64,000 bases of DNA from Symsagittifera roscoffensis (lineage: Eukaryota; Xenacoelomorpha; Acoela; Convolutidae): NCBI RefSeq assembly GCF_963678635.1, contig NC_087065.1, positions 60,724,754 to 60,788,753 of the forward strand, given 5' to 3'. The notes below the pieces were generated by a model. That model saw only the letters and a program-made list of their open reading frames with translations, was not told the DNA's origin and made no database searches. Both the position numbers and the translations under genes were made by a program. Every line of letters begins with the position of its first letter. The stretch's first letter is position 1. Positions 1 to 11,655 of the stretch are shown here, piece after piece.

Positions 1-21
1 GAAATTTTCCAATAGAACAAA

Positions 22-100
22 AACCAGGTCCTGGTAGGATTCGAACCCAGGGCCTTTGCCGTCTCAAGCTGACTTGTCACCTATAGGCTAAAGACAGGAG
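22..100 (-). repeat. tRNA-like head of a SINE (Pol III A and B boxes)
   Basis: On the minus strand this stretch has an exact Pol III B box, GGTTCGAATCC (complement of 37-47), and an A-box-like TAGCCTATAGG (complement of 80-90). Their spacing fits a tRNA. The arms do not fold into a clean cloverleaf, so I read it as the 5' head of a tRNA-derived SINE, not a working tRNA. Similar heads recur in this window, all on the minus strand. Confidence 0.55.
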
Positions 101-384
101 ACACTAAAACACTTGAATTCATTATGAAACAAGGTACCAACAGGTGTCCAGATGAGTAATGTGAAATTTTTTTACGGGAAATTTTTTTTTCAATAAAATC
201 AAACATGTTATTCAGAGTCACTGTTGCAGTAACACACCAACCGTGATAGAAAAATCAATTAAAAGGTTGAAACGAGCTAGCTAAACGCTCGTTAGACAAA
301 AAATGATGAGACTTTGAAACTTTGCTTCGTAAAAATTTTCAATTGAAAAGTTTTTTAAGCTTCCCCCCGTAGTCGCAACCATTC

Positions 385-416
385 ACACAGAGGCGAAGTT
401 GCACTTCGCATACACA
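385..416. repeat. dispersed hairpin repeat (GCGAAG...CTTCGC core)
   Basis: A short interspersed repeat: ACAGAGGCGAAG followed closely by CTTCGC, giving a small self-complementary stem. In fuller copies it continues with a CACTTGCGATACAACA-like tail. Related copies lie near 7790, 8225, 9360, 9790, 21620, 28877, 29363, 32985, 35321 and 39975. It probably belongs to a larger SINE or MITE family. Confidence 0.6.
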
Positions 417-654
417 AACAAAAATATGACCGATAACGCTACTGGAAAAATCTGAATGAGTTTAACTTTGAGTCTACATAATTTCTGAAGTGAAGCACGC
501 CAATTATGAGTATACATAATTGTTAGGTGAAGCAAGCCAATTATGACTCATTAGCAGTTCCAGTCTAATTGAAAAAAAATACCAACTAACATTCCTCAAC
601 TTATACAGCGGACGCACTTTAACTGATATATGAAAAAGTTCATTAAAAACATCC

Positions 655-715
655 GCAGGTTCGAACCCTCTTATTTGGTTGCGGGTCTCCTTCCCTACGT
701 GTACGCTACAGATCT
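655..715 (-). repeat. second tRNA-like SINE head, degenerate
   Basis: The minus strand reads TAGCGTACACGTAGGG (A-box-like) and then GGTTCGAACCT (B-box-like, complement of 657-667) at tRNA spacing. Downstream on the same strand I see no protein coding. The bases from about 101 to 1568 otherwise hold AT-rich sequence and a hairpin-repeat relative near 950-1000. No gene is supported there. Confidence 0.4.
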
Positions 716-1569
716 ATGATACCTTGAAGGTGAAGTGTTATTTGTAATATAATAGTCATTGTTAATATCCTTAGCATTGACTGTATTTAATAGCTGGTTA
801 TTGATCTTATGCACATACTGCAATAAAAGAACACTTTCAAAATGAACCCTAATATTTGCGACTTAGGTTAAAAAGAGAGAATTCATACTATCACACAAGC
901 TTTGCTTGGGTAAAAACCAATAACGATTCTAATTTTATTAAACAAAAGCGAAGCTTCGATTCGCACCACTTACGATACAACAAGTAGGACTCGAAGAATT
1001 AGCGAAAAAATAACAAAAATGTAAAGAAAAACTTGAAGACACTGGAAACAAAATGAAGAAAAACGTTTCTTTTATTACTTATCTTTTTTCAAGAGGTCGT
1101 TAGGGGGTTGAGTTTGAGCATTCAAAACTATCGAGCCAGAGTGTTTTCGATCTTAAAATATTATTGGAAATTTGAACGAAACAAAAATATTGGGTAGAAA
1201 AACCGACAAAAATAAAACAGACAGCCAGTAAGCTTAACACTAACCAAAAAGTACTGCTGACATAAACACCACGAGTGCTTTATATGTAGTGAATGCAAGG
1301 TGATATACCCAATATACCCATGGCCTTTATGAGAGTCTGAACTACGAACCAAACAAAAACATAGTTTGATGAGATGATTAGTTAAAAACATGCATTTGAC
1401 AATTAAGCAGCTGAAATTCGCAATCGCAAGCAAACGGGAGCTTTCAAGACAAATGGGTGCTTTCACCTTACCAAAAAATATATATGTAAGAAAAAGCTTT
1501 TGAAAAATTATAGAATTAGCCAAATCTGATTTTTTTAACTCATGCGTCTTACTGAATAGTTGACTGTGC

Positions 1570-1915
1570 TACCTGCCTCCTAGAGTTCACACATCTAAAA
1601 GAGTAAAAACCTAACGCTCTAATAGAACTGATAAAAACACATGCTGCAATTGCGGGTCAAACAGATTTTAAATTAAGCACTTAAAAAGACCAGTTATTTG
1701 TGCGAGTTAGATTGGAAAAAGGGATCTCGTTTTATAACAAGTAATATAAAACGAGATCCCTTTTTCCAATCTAACTCGCACAAATAACTCGTCTTTTTTA
1801 AGAGCTTAATTCAAAATCAGTTTGACCCGCAATTTCAGCATGTGTTTCATCTGTTTTATTAGAGCGTTAGGTTTTTATTCTATTAGATGTGTGAAAAACT
1901 CTAGGAGGCAGGTAG
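1570..1915. repeat. near-perfect 350-bp palindrome (foldback/MITE-like)
   Basis: The left arm (about 1570-1736) is repeated as its reverse complement in the right arm (about 1745-1915), with a loop of about 8 bases. The inner 45 bases of each arm are essentially identical; the outer parts differ by scattered substitutions and small indels. Such a structure would form a long hairpin in single strands. It has the form of a foldback element or a MITE made almost wholly of inverted repeats. No transposase ORF is present. The following stretch up to 2335 shows nothing I recognise. Confidence 0.8.
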
Positions 1916-2335
1916 TAACTCAAATTTCCACTCGAAAAAATTCTCAAGGAAAAATGGTTTATGCTATAAAACAAAACGTTCTGTCAACCTCTTGGAACCA
2001 AAAATTTGTTAAAGGTATCCTTTTGATTAGGATTTTCCGAAACACTAGAGCTAGTTTTTTAGTGCACGTTCTATTAGAGAGATTGAAAACAACTTAAAAG
2101 AATTGAAGAAGTGCAAGTTTTACCCTTTTAGAACACTAAACCCAAAGTCAAACGCCAAAACAAACTACTGTTAAATTATTCAACTCCTTATCTGGCAATG
2201 TGCGTTGAATTAAAACACAGACTTCTGATATCTAATTATCCACAGATGCTGACAATGTGATAAAAAACAGAGCCTACTTTTTTAACAATGTTTTTACAAT
2301 CAGTATACTTTAAAAGCAAAATGATCCAATAAATT

Positions 2336-3783
2336 TTAAGTTAAAACGCTTTCAAGGGTTTCTTTAGTTTTTAAGTCCAGATTATCTGGGAAATCCACAT
2401 CGAACTTCACGATCAGATCGCCTCTTTCTGCACCGTTCAGTTGCTCAATTGCGAGTCCATGACCAACCAGCCTTTTAGTTCGACCTGGTTTTGTAACATC
2501 ATGCAGAACAACAGTTATTCCATCTCCATTTATAGACGGTACCTCGACACTGCAACCACATAGGGCCTGTTTCAAGCTCAGATGAACAGAATCCTTAATG
2601 AATAAATCATAACTCTCGGATTCTTTGCCTCTTTCGAAAACCGGATGAGGGATGATAGATAAAACAACTGCAACGTCTCGAGCTGGCTGCTCCGGTGTGG
2701 GTTGGCTGCCTGCACGTTCAAGCACAACTTTAGCTCCATTTTTTGAGCCCGGGTTGAACTTGACTGGCAAGCTTTGCGTTTCAGTGACTCGCTCGCTACT
2801 GTAATTAAATATTTGCCTCTCAAAGGATACTGTCTTTTCGAAACCAGAGTGTACTTCTTCTAGTGTAGCCTGGACCTAAGAGCAAAATTTAGCTCTGTAG
2901 GTAAGATTTAGTTTTATTAAAACATTTTGTTTTTTACATTTGTCTGCTACCAACAGGAAAGGTCAAAGATTCAGTAACACTAATGTCAAACTCAAGCTCT
3001 TTGACAATTAAAAAAAATTCATCAAAATGTTTTTCTTTAATTTTTCTCTTAAATAAACCTTAGTTACAAACTTCATATGTTTCGTTTCTAGCCGATGACG
3101 TCATTTGTGCAAATGATTGCCTAAAGATGTGATCAAACGGGTGTCCACTTCCAGCCCCCGAGGTTCCCGCTCTTCCTCCTCCCCCTTCGTCGAGATCATC
3201 AAAACCTCTGAAGCCCGGAGACCCAAAGTCTGCTCCAAAGAATGAGCGGAAAAGTTTAAAGGGGTCAACGAAGTCTGAACTGCCATCTCCAGTGTGGAAA
3301 TAGAAAGTTCTGCCGCCACTTGCTCCTGGGAAACCTTGAGAAACATTTTTTGTGGAAATAAGTGGAAAAAGTCTGTACCATGAGTTTAATGTGACAGGAG
3401 ACTTTTTCCGACAACTTCATCAAGCTACTTGCAAACATTTGAACACATATTTGATCATGTGAACACATATTTTCTCAATTTTTATGTGAGTTTTTAAGTA
3501 TAACGCTGGAGAATTAATATTTATGAAATTTACCTGGAAAGTTGCCACCCATAGGCGGTTCTGCATCTCCGAACTGGTCGTAGTTCCTTCGTTTGGCCTC
3601 GTCTCCTAGCACCGCATATGCTTCGGCTATGTCCTTGAACTTCTGCTCAGCCTCTGGGTTGTCTTTGTTCTTATCCGGGTGCCATTTGAGCGCCAACTTC
3701 TTGTACTGTTTTTTAATCTCCTCTTGGGAAGCATCTTTGCTCACACCCAGAATGGAGTAGAAATCTTTACCACTTCCTGACAT
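2336..3783 (-). CDS. DnaJ/Hsp40 co-chaperone, subfamily B (DNAJB1/4/5/13-like), 3 exons
   Basis: Type II J-domain co-chaperone that stimulates Hsp70 ATPase and delivers unfolded clients. The exons are 3783-3534, 3325-3072 and 2875-2336 on the minus strand, all GT-AG. They sum to 1044 nt, giving 347 aa, the usual DNAJB length. Residues 1-75 are the J domain, with HPD at 35-37. Residues 84-160 are a Gly/Phe-rich linker. From about 165 the C-terminal beta-sandwich domains follow, with the family signatures [15 protein letters not shown] and [13 protein letters not shown]. There is no Cys-rich zinc domain, which excludes DNAJA. The ATG at 3783 is the only sensible start. A T-rich tract plus AG (TTTTTTTTTCAAACGAG) lies about 10 nt upstream, so a 5' UTR or trans-splice acceptor is possible. 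The first C-terminal domain is rather divergent (GFEK where vertebrates have GCTK). I cannot separate DNAJB1, 4, 5 and 13 without a tree. Confidence 0.92.
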
Positions 3784-4325
3784 TTTCGTGCTCGTTTGAA
3801 AAAAAAACTTAAAATATTCTTTGAAGATTTTTAAAAATTAACTTCAACCCATTCAATTGAGTTCATGGATTTAAGAAAAACAAATTGAATTAGCATCGAA
3901 GATCTTCACGTGAATTTTGAACAATCGTTTCTGCTTTGAATTAGGTTTTGTAAGTTTTGCCATTCAATTGGTCGCAGAACGAGTATCAATCGAATTGATA
4001 GATCATAGTCATTGCCGCATCTGAAAAAAAAAATGAAGTTATAACCAGGTAAATGAACCTTCTATACAAATGTAGCAATTATCTTTTATTGAAATGTTCG
4101 ACGGAGATAAACTTTATGGTAATTGGCAGGCATAAAAATTCTAATTGAGCCCACTTCAATGCAAATCTGATCCTTGTCTGGGTATCATACGACCCAGGTA
4201 AAATAGTCTAACAAATTAGGGAGTCGCCAATACCAATTCTGATTCACTTTCCATTTCCAGAAAACACAGACCAAAAATGTTATGACTTTCCTATATTCCA
4301 CAGCATGTTGTATGTTCTTTAACAG
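3784..4325. promoter_or_regulatory. upstream region of the Hsp40 gene, nothing specific recognised
   Basis: This is the stretch between the Hsp40 start and the next candidate exon on the other strand. It is AT-rich and contains an inverted CCAAT (ATTGG near 3966-3972). I looked for paired GAA/TTC heat-shock elements and saw none with correct spacing. A shared bidirectional promoter is possible only if the plus-strand exon at 4326 is real. Confidence 0.25.
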
Positions 4326-4697
4326 TATGTTTATGCTTTCACCGCGCCACAGAAAATATCTGGGTATAAAACTCAAACTGAATCCCGAGGAACCAAAACT
4401 TGGGAGTCCAAAAGGCTGGAATGTGTGACACTACTTCAAAGAAATCTGCTCGGTACAATGTTTATTCCAACATTCAATTCCACTTTGGTAAATAACCCAC
4501 TGAAACAGTATCTGGAGTCAGAGAATAACTTCGCCAATACCGTCCACTTATTTGGAGACGAACCACTGCAATTTCTTCTCTTATCTCAAACTATTATTGA
4601 GAACTTACTTCAATTTTTGCGCTTCCTGGAAGTAGAAGCAAGAAATAGGCAAAGGAAGCAAAATCTCAATGCCAAAATTGAAGAAAGCAGTGACTAA
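4326..4697 (+). CDS. possible terminal exon of an unidentified gene
   Basis: From an acceptor-like TTCTTTAACAG ending at 4325, one frame stays open for 123 codons and stops with TAA at 4695-4697. That is long for sequence this AT-rich, and the text is not repetitive. The last residues are hydrophilic and helical (LEVEARNRQRKQN...KIEESSD). AATAAA lies at 4903-4908, about 200 nt after the stop. I do not recognise the family and found no convincing upstream exon. A competing frame is open from another acceptor (exon from 4261) to a TGA at 4426-4428, so the true frame is uncertain. It could also be a fragment of an unrecognised element. Confidence 0.3.
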   Translation, partial: YVYAFTAPQKISGYKTQTESRGTKTWESKRLECVTLLQRNLLGTMFIPTFNSTLVNNPLKQYLESENNFANTVHLFGDEPLQFLLLSQTIIENLLQFLRFLEVEARNRQRKQNLNAKIEESSD

Positions 4698-4902
4698 GCA
4701 GAAGGGTAATTTGTACTTTGGTGGGACTTCGAAAACTCAAGGCGCAAAAATGTTATTATTATAAAATGCCAAGGAAGAACAAAAACTCTGTTCGCTATTA
4801 TGTCGCTGGTAGTACGCAGAAAATCCAAATCACTCAGCCTCAAATGTTTCCACTTGTGTTGCTTTTAAATGAAAAGTATCCAAACTCCAAACTATGATTT
4901 AA

Positions 4903-4908
4903 AATAAA
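4903..4908 (+). promoter_or_regulatory. AATAAA, possible poly(A) signal for the 4326-4697 exon
   Basis: Canonical hexamer about 200 nt after the candidate stop. It is supporting evidence only, because AATAAA is common by chance in AT-rich DNA. Confidence 0.25.
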
Positions 4909-7679
4909 TATTTTGAAGACCAAAATTCTAAACAGATCAAAGTAATTAGAAGATATTTAACGAACTTTGCCCAAATGAATGAGAATTTGTTCTTAATAAC
5001 TTTGTTTCAAAAAACTCTTCAAGCATTTACACACTACTTAAAAAACGATTCAAACAAAATCTCTAATTGAAGCTAAAATTTTCTGCTCACAGTACTTTCG
5101 ACTCAATACTGTCAGCCGAAGTTATGGAATAGAAGAACTACAATAAAACTCCTACTTTATAGCAAAACATAATAATTAGTTCAGCGTCGTTTAACCATTC
5201 GTACCATCAAGCGGGGTCCTGAGCTCTAGCAGGAGCAAGTGCCAACACAATATGCGTCACTAGTTCGCCAATAGTTGGACACAAACACGGTTCTGAGACT
5301 GAGAACGACGGGCTTTCTACCGAACGGACTAAGATCAGAATAACTGCGGTATCCAGTTTTCCTCGAAACCTCTTTGTTAATTATTTACGCTTTTTCAGAT
5401 ACATTTAATTATTGGTGTACTGTAATAACAATCTAGTAATTTCGAGTGTGAAACATAACATAAATCTATACTTATCTTCCGCTTTTGCGTAGCTCGTCAT
5501 ATATACCAACTGACGCTCCTTTCATATTTTTATTATCATTGGACCCGTCTAGTTTCATTGCAATCTGCTCAATCAGGTAGAACACGCTTTGTTTTAGTTC
5601 TCTTGAGCATGGTATAAGGGTTTTAAAACTAGAACAATTTATTTGTGGCAAAGCTATCTTTGCTCACTAAGTTCGTCTATAAAAGTCCAGAAATCCGAGT
5701 CTGAAATACCCGGAAGAATTAGCATGCAAAATAAGGCAACTAGTATTTGAAACGCATGGAAAAGAATATGTGAAGCCTTAGTTTAAGCCCAAGTTGGTTT
5801 GCTTTATAGTGCGCTTCACATTTCCAAATTCGGCTTTTACTCCATTACACACTGAACACTGAAACTATTTATAAATCCAGGTGAGACCATTTGATCACTA
5901 AATTGAGCCCCTTGAATTTTTTGAGGCATTCAGCAGCCGCTTTTAATTAAGATGACGGATCTTGTTAACTATCCCCTTTTGGTAAATATAATGGTATGTC
6001 CATCCTATTAAAGAACCAACATGTAAATTTGGTACATTAAAACGACTTTCCCCGTTCTGAAATAGGGGGAAGGGGGATAGTTGAAAAGATCTCAGACGAT
6101 CAAAAAAGATCAAATGTTTCAACAGAACCGTGAGCAAATACAAGAAAAAATAGAAAGAGAAAACATACGCGCTTCAATTTGGCTACGTGCTTCGCATTCA
6201 GGTTCAAGTTATCAAGATCAACACAGAGGCTTTTGTGCGGAAAAAAAATGAAATAGTTGAGAAGAAAGACTAAGACTTAAAAAACCGATAACGTACCGTA
6301 AGAACTGAAAAAACAATAAGAACATACTCGACAATTCATCAGAAGCGATTTTTTAAAGAAGATAATGCATATATTAAAACGACATACATAATATACATAT
6401 ACAAATACATATACATATAACAGTGATCGATACTCCGAGTGCCCAAAAACCTTTCGGAAAATGATGAATAAAAAATCACCCCGAGCATAAATATTCCTCA
6501 TTTACTTCGGAAGTGGGAACAAAAAAAACAACTTTCTGAATAACATTTCTGGGGTACAGAAAAAATTCGAAACACATCAAAACTGCTGAGAAAAATTTAA
6601 GTGGTATCAAATTTGATCGAAACATAAAACCAAAACGAGCAAAAAAAAATTGAAAACAAATAAATTTTTTCTTCTTTTTTTTTTGCAAGTTTCTAAAAAT
6701 CACTTGAGATTCAGCCGAAACGAAAGGCTAGCGAACTGCTAAATCTTGGATTGATTAAAAAAATGGTCCTTTGATATGCTCGGAAGAATTCTATTTCAGA
6801 TTTTTTTAAATATAGGGTAGATTCGAACATCGTAGGACATAGTGTAGGGAAAATTAGCTTATGGTAGATTGCAATGGATCATGTAAACAACTATCAGACA
6901 AAACCTGTGAAAGATATGGAATTAATAAACAGAAAAAATTTGGAAAAACTGTTTTCGAAACAGAGTTTTCGCTCGAAATTGGAATATTACTATCAAAAAC
7001 AAACTCATGAAAGATTAAAATTTGATAGTATCAGTTGAAATCATAATTTCTTTGTCAGACAAAGTATGAAAAATATTCAGAGTTTTGAGAAAATTTGGAA
7101 TCGAAAACAATTTGATGAGTAATCTAGACACACCCTTTATGCTCGATTCTAGCTTAAAAGCAATGATGATGATAACTAGAACTGTACATAAACATTTAAA
7201 AACCGCTGCCCGATTGAGAAGTTTGATCTAAAATCGAATTAGGACAAAAGCTAGAGCTCTTATTAAATGATCACGCTACAGCATATCTGCATCAAAATAG
7301 AGCGTTTGAAAACTTGAAAAACCTCGCACAACAATCGGACACAGCAATACTTGGGTAAACGCCTGTGCTGTCCGAAAAAAAATGTTGTCACAAGAAACTT
7401 AAGCTATAACAAATTTGGAATATTTTTGAAACTTCAAGTGATAGGTCTCCTCCAAAAAAACAAGCATAATTAAAGTTTATAACCCTTCAAACGACGCATT
7501 ATGATGCGACTAAGCCAAAAAAAACGAGTTTTAAGCCGAATCTGCCTTTGCGCCGAAAAAAAATGAAATTACACAAATCGAAGCTGGCGGAGATGCGAGC
7601 CAAAACAATATACGCACCAAAACCTATACGCAAAAAAAGCTAAGATTGCATCGTTAAAGCGACTCAAAGTTCGCATCAT
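4909..7679. other. gene-free AT-rich stretch
   Basis: No exon chain, RNA gene or recognisable element seen. It includes a GC-richer patch at about 5185-5345 of unknown nature and an AT/CATATA microsatellite at about 6362-6422. Near 7495-7560 is a copy of the dispersed ATG-CG-ACTAAGCC / GACAAAAC motif described under 28481-33059. Short open frames here are compatible with chance. Confidence 0.5.
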
Positions 7680-8383
7680 TTGCTGTTAGCAGATCAACGC
7701 AATGCGCAACTTGAAAAAATTATCTTGATAGAAATAATGTTTCAACTACAAAACTTGCATCACAAATTATCAGGAAATTTTTTATTCACGCAGAGGCGAA
7801 GGGGAGCTGCGCACACTTGCCATACAACACACCCATACAACAGATAACGAAAGTATCTTAAGTTTCAAAAAAATTTTTGTTAACAAAGCAACTTAATTCT
7901 TGAACCTGCGATCTTGTAACGAGATACTACTACTGGTCTTATTCTGCTGATATCAGTTAGACGATTCACCAGTCATGACACTTCTATGAGAACTAGGAGC
8001 AAAGAACGATAGCTAAAAGCATAAATATGGCGAAAAGGAAGCACGAACTTTTTAACACAAAGGCGGAGCAAAACTTCGCGCCACTTGCGAGATCGAAATG
8101 AATAGCGATGATTAAAAGCAAATGAAAAGACAAATCATAAATTGAAAAAAAAACATCAAAACAATGTGTTTTAATTTTTGTCAAAAAAGGTTTATAGAAA
8201 ATTCAAAAATTGCAAATATGACACAGAGAGGCGAAGCTGTGCTTCGCAAACACAAGCAAGGAAAATGCAAAAAAGATCTCTAAGCAGGCAAACAACGTGA
8301 AAAGGTTAAAAAGACACCTAGAGAAACTTTTTTGCGAAGCTTGGGAGTAACACGTTCTCACAACTGCTGTATGACCGCTTGTA
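7680..8383 (+). repeat. long direct repeat, copy 1 (704 bp)
   Basis: From TTGCTGTTAG to GACCGCTTGTA this segment is repeated almost base for base at 9248-9958. Each copy contains three versions of the GCGAAG/CTTCGC hairpin repeat. Together the copies flank an unrelated GC-richer island. They could be terminal repeats of a non-autonomous element, or a segmental duplication. I see no clear 5'-TG...CA-3' LTR ends and no flanking target-site duplication. Confidence 0.85.
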
Positions 8384-9247
8384 TATATCTCAGCGAACCC
8401 CGACGCAAACAGTGCGTCCCGTAGCTATCCTAGTCATGCCGAGGTTGAGCTGGACACTCTTGCTACCTGATCACTTAAAGGGAGCGTGTAGTGCATACGA
8501 CATCCCACCTTACGTGACCAGCTTGGATCCTATAGGGGCACAGCTCCTTTTCAACCCCACTCGTTGGCCCTTGATCATCATAGATAACCCACAGGGATAA
8601 CTTTAAAAGGTCTCTGGCTTAGACCGATGAGCATAGCTCATGCACTACTTGGGCAGCAATCTCGTATCGCCAGCTTTCTTTCCCCTACTAACTGACAGTT
8701 GGAGAACCCGATAATTAACTGACAGCTTCGGGTCCATACTCACCGGCAACTTAAGACACTTTAATAATCGCCGGTAACTATAGAACATAGCTACCGCTTT
8801 GAGGGAAGAGTGTCCCTAAAACTCCTTTAAACAGAAGAAATTTCACAAGACTATGCAAGCATAGACCTTCGCCGAACACGAAGCCGTACAAAGTGTCAAT
8901 AGACATACGGGAAACCTGCCACTGGTTAGACCAATGGCCAGGAGGGGCACACGCAATACAAAGATGTCGGGTATCCCCCAAAGCTCACATTTGCCGAAGC
9001 ATCGCTTCCCAAGGTTCGCACCTACGTCTCTAAGCACTGGTCAATGGGACGTGTGACGTTTGCAGAAAAGGCCTCGTTTGATAAACCATCGGTGACATAC
9101 TGTCGGCTCCAGTATATCGCGCGGGCAGATAGGTAATACAAATACCTACCCGACAACCCAAAAGCTCAGACCAACTCCCCAGGATGCACCGGGGTAGATC
9201 CGATTACTGCGGACCACACCGTAAAGGACTACACCACTCGAGCACAC
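8384..9247. other. GC-richer, structure-rich island of unknown function between the 700-bp repeats
   Basis: The base composition differs plainly from both flanks: balanced bases, few homopolymers. It has several short inverted repeats: CGGTAACTAT/ATAGCTACCG near 8771-8795, AGGGA/TCCCT near 8801-8816, and GGCAGATAGGTA/TACCTACCC near 9123-9152. TAACTGACAG occurs twice (8689, 8717). No ORF longer than about 73 codons and no resemblance to tRNA, 5S or conserved rRNA segments that I can recognise. It could be the body of a non-coding element, an RNA gene or captured foreign DNA. Confidence 0.5.
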
Positions 9248-9958
9248 TTGCTGTTAGAAGATCAACGCAATGCACAACCTGAAAAATATATCTTGATAAA
9301 AATAATGTTTCAACTACAAAACTTGCATCACAAAATATCAGGAAATTCTTTAATCACGCAGAGGAGAAGGGGAGCTGCGCACACTTGCCATACAACACAC
9401 CCATACAATAGATATTAAAAGTATCTTTAATTTCAAAAAATTTGTGTTAACAAAGCAACTTAATTCTTGAACCTGCGATCTTGTAACGAGATACTACTAC
9501 TGGTCTTATTCTGCTGATATCAGTGAGACGATTCACCAGTCATGACACTTCTATGAGAACTCGGAGCAAAGAACGATAGCTAAAAGTATAAATATGGCGA
9601 AAAGGAAGCACGAACTTTTTAACACAAAGGCGGAGCAAAACTTCGCGCCACTTGCGAGATCGAAATGAATAGCGATGATTAAAAGCAAATGAAAAGACAA
9701 ATCATAAATTGAAAAAAAAACTTCAAAACAATGTGTTTTAATTTTTGTCAAAATAAGCTTATAGAAAATTCAAAAATTGCAAATATGACACACAGAGGCG
9801 AAGCTGCACTTCGCAAACACAAGCGAGGAAAATGCAAAAAAATCTCTAAGCAGGCAAAACAAAGTGAAATCAGGAAAAGGTTAAAAAGACACCTAGAGCA
9901 ACTTTTTTGCAAGGCTTGGGAGTAAGACGTTCTCACATCTGCTTTATGACCGCTTGTA
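9248..9958 (+). repeat. long direct repeat, copy 2 (711 bp)
   Basis: Second copy of the segment at 7680-8383, same orientation, with scattered substitutions and small indels. The differences are spread along its length, so the duplication is not brand new. Confidence 0.85.
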
Positions 9959-10299
9959 ATTTTACTAACACTAGCCACCAATAAAGCAGCTGCAGTTTCT
10001 ATCAAAATGCCAATGCGATGCAGGAAAAACTCGACCACAAAAACTCTGGATTTGGATCTCCTGCCGGTTGATTAGGATTTCCACTTCCTGGCAATCGCGC
10101 CACGGACGCTTGGAAGAAAAACTAGTTGCCCAGCTTATGCTAGATTCACATGTTTTAATATTTGGATCATATTTTGAACTGAGACCGAATTGCGTAATTT
10201 TGAAAGTTTCAAAAATGGACTTAATGCAAAAACCTAGTGATTTTTCTGCTTACTTAGTGGATGAGCTGCATATTTAAATAAAAAAACTACTAATTGATC

Positions 10300-11260
10300 T
10301 TTCAACTGAATTCTTCATCTCAGATTTGGCTGGGTAGTTTTCGAAAAAAAAAATTGAAAAAGACTCCACAAAACAATCAAAAATCGAAAAAGTTGGCTTT
10401 TCGCAATTTCACAAAACGTTCTCTACTAAAGCATGAGAATTGTCTCGTATGCAGGAAGATTTCCAAACCCTGATTTTTAGACTGAACCCTTAAAATCGGC
10501 TTTAGCTAGTAGCTTTCGAGAACAGTGATGAAATTTCTTTAAAAAAAACGGTAAAAACTTCAAAAAATGGATTTTTCCGATGTCCATATCGGCTTTTCTA
10601 CAAAACAAATAAGGCGAAACAGATTAAACAGGAAAAATCTCAGCACGATGTTGGTTTGAATGAATTATCAACCTTAGAATCAGCATGTTAGTTTTTGAAG
10701 AGAAAAAGAAGTTTCCAAAAAACGGGCAAAGTTTCATAAATTGTACATTTTCTAAGGCCATATTTTTTCAAAACGCAGGGCATAGTCGCTTGAGCTGGGA
10801 AGATTCGCATACCACGTTTTTTCTTCCGGTTGAACTCTTATTCTCCGAATTGGCAGGGTAGTTTTTGAGAAAAGTCAAAAAACTTTGAAAATTAACCAAA
10901 ACGTCAAAAAATGGGCTTGTTTGAGGCCATAACTTTTTTTTCCAAAATTAGGGAATTGCCGCTTGAGAAGGAGGGATCCCAATGATAAGTTCTTTAGTTT
11001 AAACGTTCATCTCAGATTTATGCATTTAATATTTGAGAAAATGAACAAATTCAAAATCAAATAAGTCAAAAATCCCCTTACTTTCGAAAGCCGTAGAACG
11101 TGGTGTGAACTGAAAAGAGACTAGCAAAAAATGCAGGCACATAGAATAGCAGCCAATTTTTCCAATGACAATATAGTTTCGCAAATTGGTTCAGTAGTCG
11201 GTCGCAAAAAAAAAAATTAACAAATCCCATACATTTTCATAACACCTGTTGTTTTCAAAC
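10300..11260. repeat. interspersed element with internal ~170-bp degenerate tandem repeats, copy A
   Basis: A phrase of the form GGGTAGTTTTCGAGAAAAGTC recurs at about 10334, 10506, 10685, 10854 and 11027, a spacing of 169-179 bp. Between the phrases are diverged copies of one unit. The cluster ends with a shared right flank (GTAGAACGTGG...GCAGGCACA near 11093-11150). Two more clusters with the same unit and right flank lie at 33.1-33.9 kb and 38.7-39.4 kb, so this is one repeat family. Confidence 0.65.
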
Positions 11261-11375
11261 AGGAACTAACACTAGCCAAAATAAAACCAGCCCATATGCT
11301 ATCAAATTACCTATGCTTAAATACGCTTAAATATGATGAAATTGAAATATACCAAAAGTGCCACTAATGAGCACT

Positions 11376-11655
11376 TTATTTGCGACTTAGGTTGGAAAAA
11401 AAGTAGGTTCGTAATAATACACTTCGCTTCGCTGTGTAAAAAAATCCTGAAACAAAAAATACGTGCAGCATTAGAAACTTAACAAGCAGCTTTCGGAGCG
11501 CTAGAAAGAAGCTGAAAAGTAAAAAAATATATACTTCTGAGGGATCTAAGCCGACAAAAATAGGCAGACAGCTTGCAAAAAAAACAGGGCCCAATTGTAA
11601 ACGAACTTCCAGGCTTTGTCGTCTCAAGAGTGGCGTTACCACTGCGCCATATGTT
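11376..11655 (-). mobile_element. tRNA-derived SINE
   Basis: The minus strand starts with an exact Pol III A box, TGGCGCAGTGG (complement of 11639-11649), and a weak B box near 11598-11610. A roughly 200-nt body follows, ending in GAACCTACTTTTTTTCCAACC. The 3' end is shared with copies near 845-880 and 21815-21860 (minus-strand reading CCTAAGTCGCAAATA). This joins a Pol III head to a dispersed tail, the mark of a SINE. Confidence 0.6.

Noticed and set aside
3784-4000. Heat-shock element in front of the Hsp40 gene
   Set aside because: GAA and TTC blocks occur near 3900-3920 but not with the nGAAnnTTCn spacing.
8384-9247. rRNA or mitochondrial insertion (noticed ACAGGGATAACT at about 8591)
   Set aside because: The short match resembles a large-subunit rRNA segment, but neighbouring conserved rRNA segments are absent on both strands.
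7680-9958. Intact LTR retrotransposon (704/711-bp repeats as LTRs)
   Set aside because: No gag/pol between them, no TG...CA ends and no flanking duplication visible; kept only as direct repeats around an unknown island.
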